Origin: Pontederia crassipes | Taxonomy: Eukaryota; Streptophyta; Magnoliopsida; Commelinales; Pontederiaceae | DNA length: 64,000 nucleotides | Reading direction: 5' to 3' | NCBI GenBank assembly: GCA_030549335.1 | Contig: JAUKPH010000023.1 | Location: forward strand, 4,545,501-4,609,500 | Shown: positions 62,012 to 64,000 of the stretch, in pieces | How the letters are laid out: each line of letters begins with the position of its first letter | Position numbering within the stretch: the stretch's first letter is position 1 | Made by a program: the position numbers and the translations under genes | Notes under the pieces: generated by a model | Seen by the model: the letters and a program-made list of their open reading frames with translations, nothing else | The model's database searches: none | Told to the model about the DNA's origin: nothing

Positions 62012-64000
62012 CCGTTACAATCAAAGATAACGCTCTTGGGGATTAGAGTCTTAGAGTTAGGTTCAAAGCTATAAGTTATAGATATTTATTACAAACTTTG
62101 GGTGCCCTAAGAGGTGATAGAGCTTCATAACTTTAACTCTATTTCAAACCGAAGTTGAACCGTTACAATCAAAGATAATGCTCTTGGGGATTAGAGTCTT
62201 AGAGTTAGGTTCAAAGCTATAAGTTATAGATACTTATTACAACCTTTGGGTGTCCTAAGAGGTGATAGATCTTTAGAACTTTAACTCTATTTCAAACCGA
62301 AGTTGAACCGTTACAATCAAAGATAACGCTCTTGGGGATTAGAGTCTTAGAGTTAGGTTCAAAGCAATAAGTTATAGATACTTATTACAACCTTTGGGTG
62401 TCCTAAGAGGTGATAGATCTTTAGAACTTTAACTCTATTTCAAACCGAAGTTGAACCGTTACAATCAAAGATAACGCTCTTGGGGATTAGAGTCTTAGAG
62501 TTAGGTTCAAAGCTATAAGTTATAGGTACTTATTACAACCTTTGGGTGTCCTAAGAGGTGATAGAACTTCAGAACTTTAACTCTATTTCAAACCGAAGTT
62601 GAACCGTTACAATCAAAGATAACGCTCTTGGGGATTAGAGTCTTAGAGTTAGGTTCAAAGCTATAAGTTATAGATACTTATTACAACCTTTGGGTGTCCT
62701 AAGAGGTGATAGATCTTTAGAACTTTAACTCTATTTCAAACCGAAGTTGAACCGTTACAATAAAAAATAACGCTCTTGGGGATTAGAGTCTTAGAGTTAG
62801 GTTCAAAGCTATAAGTTATAGATACTTATGACATCCTTTGGGTGTCCTAAGAGGTGATAGATCTTTAGAACTTTAACTCTATTTCAAACCGAAGTTGAAC
62901 CGTTACAATCAAAGATAACGCTCTTGGGGATTAGAGTCTTAGAGTTAGGTTCAAAGCAATAAGTTATAGATATTTATTACAACCTTTGGGTGTCCTAAAA
63001 GGTGATAGATCTTTAGAACTTTAACTCTATTTCAAACCGAAGTTGAACCGTTACAATCAAAGATAACGCTCTTGGGGATTAGAGTCTTAGAGTTAGGTTC
63101 AAAGCAATAAGTTATAGATACTTATTACAACCTTTGGGTGTCCTAAGAGGTGATAGATCTTTAGAACTTTAACTCTATTTCAAACCGAAGTTGAACCGTT
63201 ACAATCAAAGATAACGCTCTTGGGGATTAGAGTCTTAGAGTTAGGTTCAAAGCTATAAGTTATAGGTACTTATTACAACCTTTGGGTGTCCTAAGAGGTG
63301 ATAGAACTTCAGAACTTTAACTCTATTTCAAACCGAAGTTGAACCGTTACAATCAAAGATAACGCTCTTGGGGATTAGAGTCTTAGAGTTAGGTTCAAAG
63401 CTATAAGTTATAGATACTTATTACAACCTTTGGGTGTCCTAAGAGGTGATAGATCTTTAGAACTTTAACTCTATTTCAAACCGAAGTTGAACCGTTACAA
63501 TCAAAGATAACGCTCTTGGGGATTACAGTCTTAGAGTTAGGTTCAAAGCTATAAGTTATAGGTACTTATTACAATCTTTGGGTGTCCTAAGAGGTGATAG
63601 AACTTCAGAACTTTAACTCTATTTCAAACCGAAGTTGAACCGTTACAACCAAAGATAACGCTCTTGGGGATTAGAGTCTTAGAGTTAGGTTGAAAGCTAT
63701 AAGTTATAGATACTTATTACAACCTTTGGGTGTCCTAAGAGGTGATAGATCTTTAGAACTTTAACTCTATTTCAAACCGAAGTTGAACCGTTACAATCAA
63801 AGATAACGCTCTTGGGGATTAGAGTCTTAGAGTTAGGTTCAAAGCTATAAGTTATAGATACTTATTACAACCTTTGGGTGTCCTAAGAGGTGATAGATCT
63901 TTAGAACTTTAACTCTATTTCAAACCGAAGTTGAACCGTTACAATCAAAGATAACGCTCTTGGGGATTAGAGTCTTAGAGTTAGGTTCAAAGCTATAAGT
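62012..64000 (+). repeat. 28-monomer unit W2, cut by the window end
   Basis: Repeats the first 12 to 13 monomers of W1 in order, including ACAATCTTTGGG (63492 monomer) and CAACCAAAG with GGTTGAAAGC (63640 monomer). Differences include GATTACAG (63492 monomer) here and CTATGAGG in W1 (59052 monomer). The last 65 bases (63936-64000) are an incomplete monomer, so the array continues. Confidence 0.9.

Larger units (their letters stand above)
1..64000 (+). repeat. 148-bp satellite array filling the whole window
   Basis: Every base belongs to a head-to-tail array of a 148-bp monomer. With position 1 set at CCGTTACAAT, starts fall at 1, 149, 297, 445, 593 and so on, and the last partial monomer starts at 63936. 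This gives 432 complete copies and a 65-bp remnant. The spacing is broken only by five single-base indels, netting -1. All copies have the same orientation. Neighbouring copies differ by a few substitutions, so the array is well homogenised. No spacer, transposon, gene or RNA gene interrupts it, and both ends run out of the window. Arrays this long and uniform are typical of eukaryotic centromeric, pericentromeric or subtelomeric heterochromatin. Which of these applies cannot be read from the window, and I do not recognise the family. Confidence 0.99.

Noticed and set aside
1-64000. Protein-coding genes
   Set aside because: The common monomer has stops in all three frames on both strands and no ATG on either. 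148 is not divisible by three, so any frame meets a stop within about 100 bp. Rare ATGs come from variant monomers only.
1-64000. CRISPR array
   Set aside because: There is no repeat-spacer alternation. The full 148 bp is repeated with scattered substitutions.
1-64000. 5S rRNA or other tandem RNA genes
   Set aside because: The unit is not recognisable as 5S rRNA or snRNA, lacks internal control regions beyond a weak B-box-like word, and has no Pol III terminator in the common form.
1-64000. LTR element or other virus-like element
   Set aside because: No terminal repeats, primer-binding site or coding remnants are visible. The array is only satellite.

Overview
The whole 64 kb window is a single uninterrupted satellite DNA array. 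A 148-bp monomer is repeated head to tail on one strand: counting from base 1 there are 432 complete monomers, then a 65-bp partial monomer at 63936-64000. I see no gene, RNA gene, transposon, inversion or unrelated spacer. The array runs off both window edges. The common-form monomer (for example 1926-2073) is about 35% G+C. It has stop codons in all frames of both strands and no ATG on either strand. A 64-kb head-to-tail array of this kind points to a eukaryotic nuclear genome, most likely (peri)centromeric or subtelomeric heterochromatin. I do not recognise the family, so I name no species.

Monomers fall into a few classes defined by linked substitutions (numbered within the monomer, position 1 = CCGTTACAAT). 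S is the common form. G has 71g, 111a, 115c. C has 84a, 94c, 111g, 115c, 117t. Q has 59a and q has 59a plus 74t. eM has 11a, 15a, 79g, 83t. T has 70t. tS has 20t. H has 111g, 115c. These classes recur in the fixed order C-tS-Q-G-S-eM-(q)-S, a 7- or 8-monomer higher-order repeat (HOR) of about 1.04 or 1.18 kb. Much larger segmental repeats are built on top of it.

Regional layout. (1) Left domain, about 1-18 kb: a 27-monomer block (149-4145) recurs 11.7 kb away (11842-15541) with two monomers missing, and between them lies a 22-mer/21-mer tandem pair (5478-8733 and 8734-11841). (2) Middle domain, about 18-41.7 kb: a 35/36-monomer unit (about 5.2-5.3 kb) appears five times in whole or part. Part of it lies inside a 60-monomer (8,880 bp) tandem duplication in which I found only one base difference over about 8.5 kb. 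(3) Right domain, about 41.7-64 kb: dense 7/8-mer HORs with 21/22-, 36- and 43-monomer offset repeats, ending in a 28-monomer (4,144 bp) tandem repeat from 57868 that continues past the window.

The data suggest an array that is actively turning over: local homogenisation, unequal exchange in whole-monomer steps, chimeric monomers with switched class markers, and domain-specific variants. Features are given as repeats. The most interesting points are the layered HOR structure, the very recent 8.9-kb duplication, the near-nucleosomal monomer length and the conserved 13-bp dyad in the monomer.
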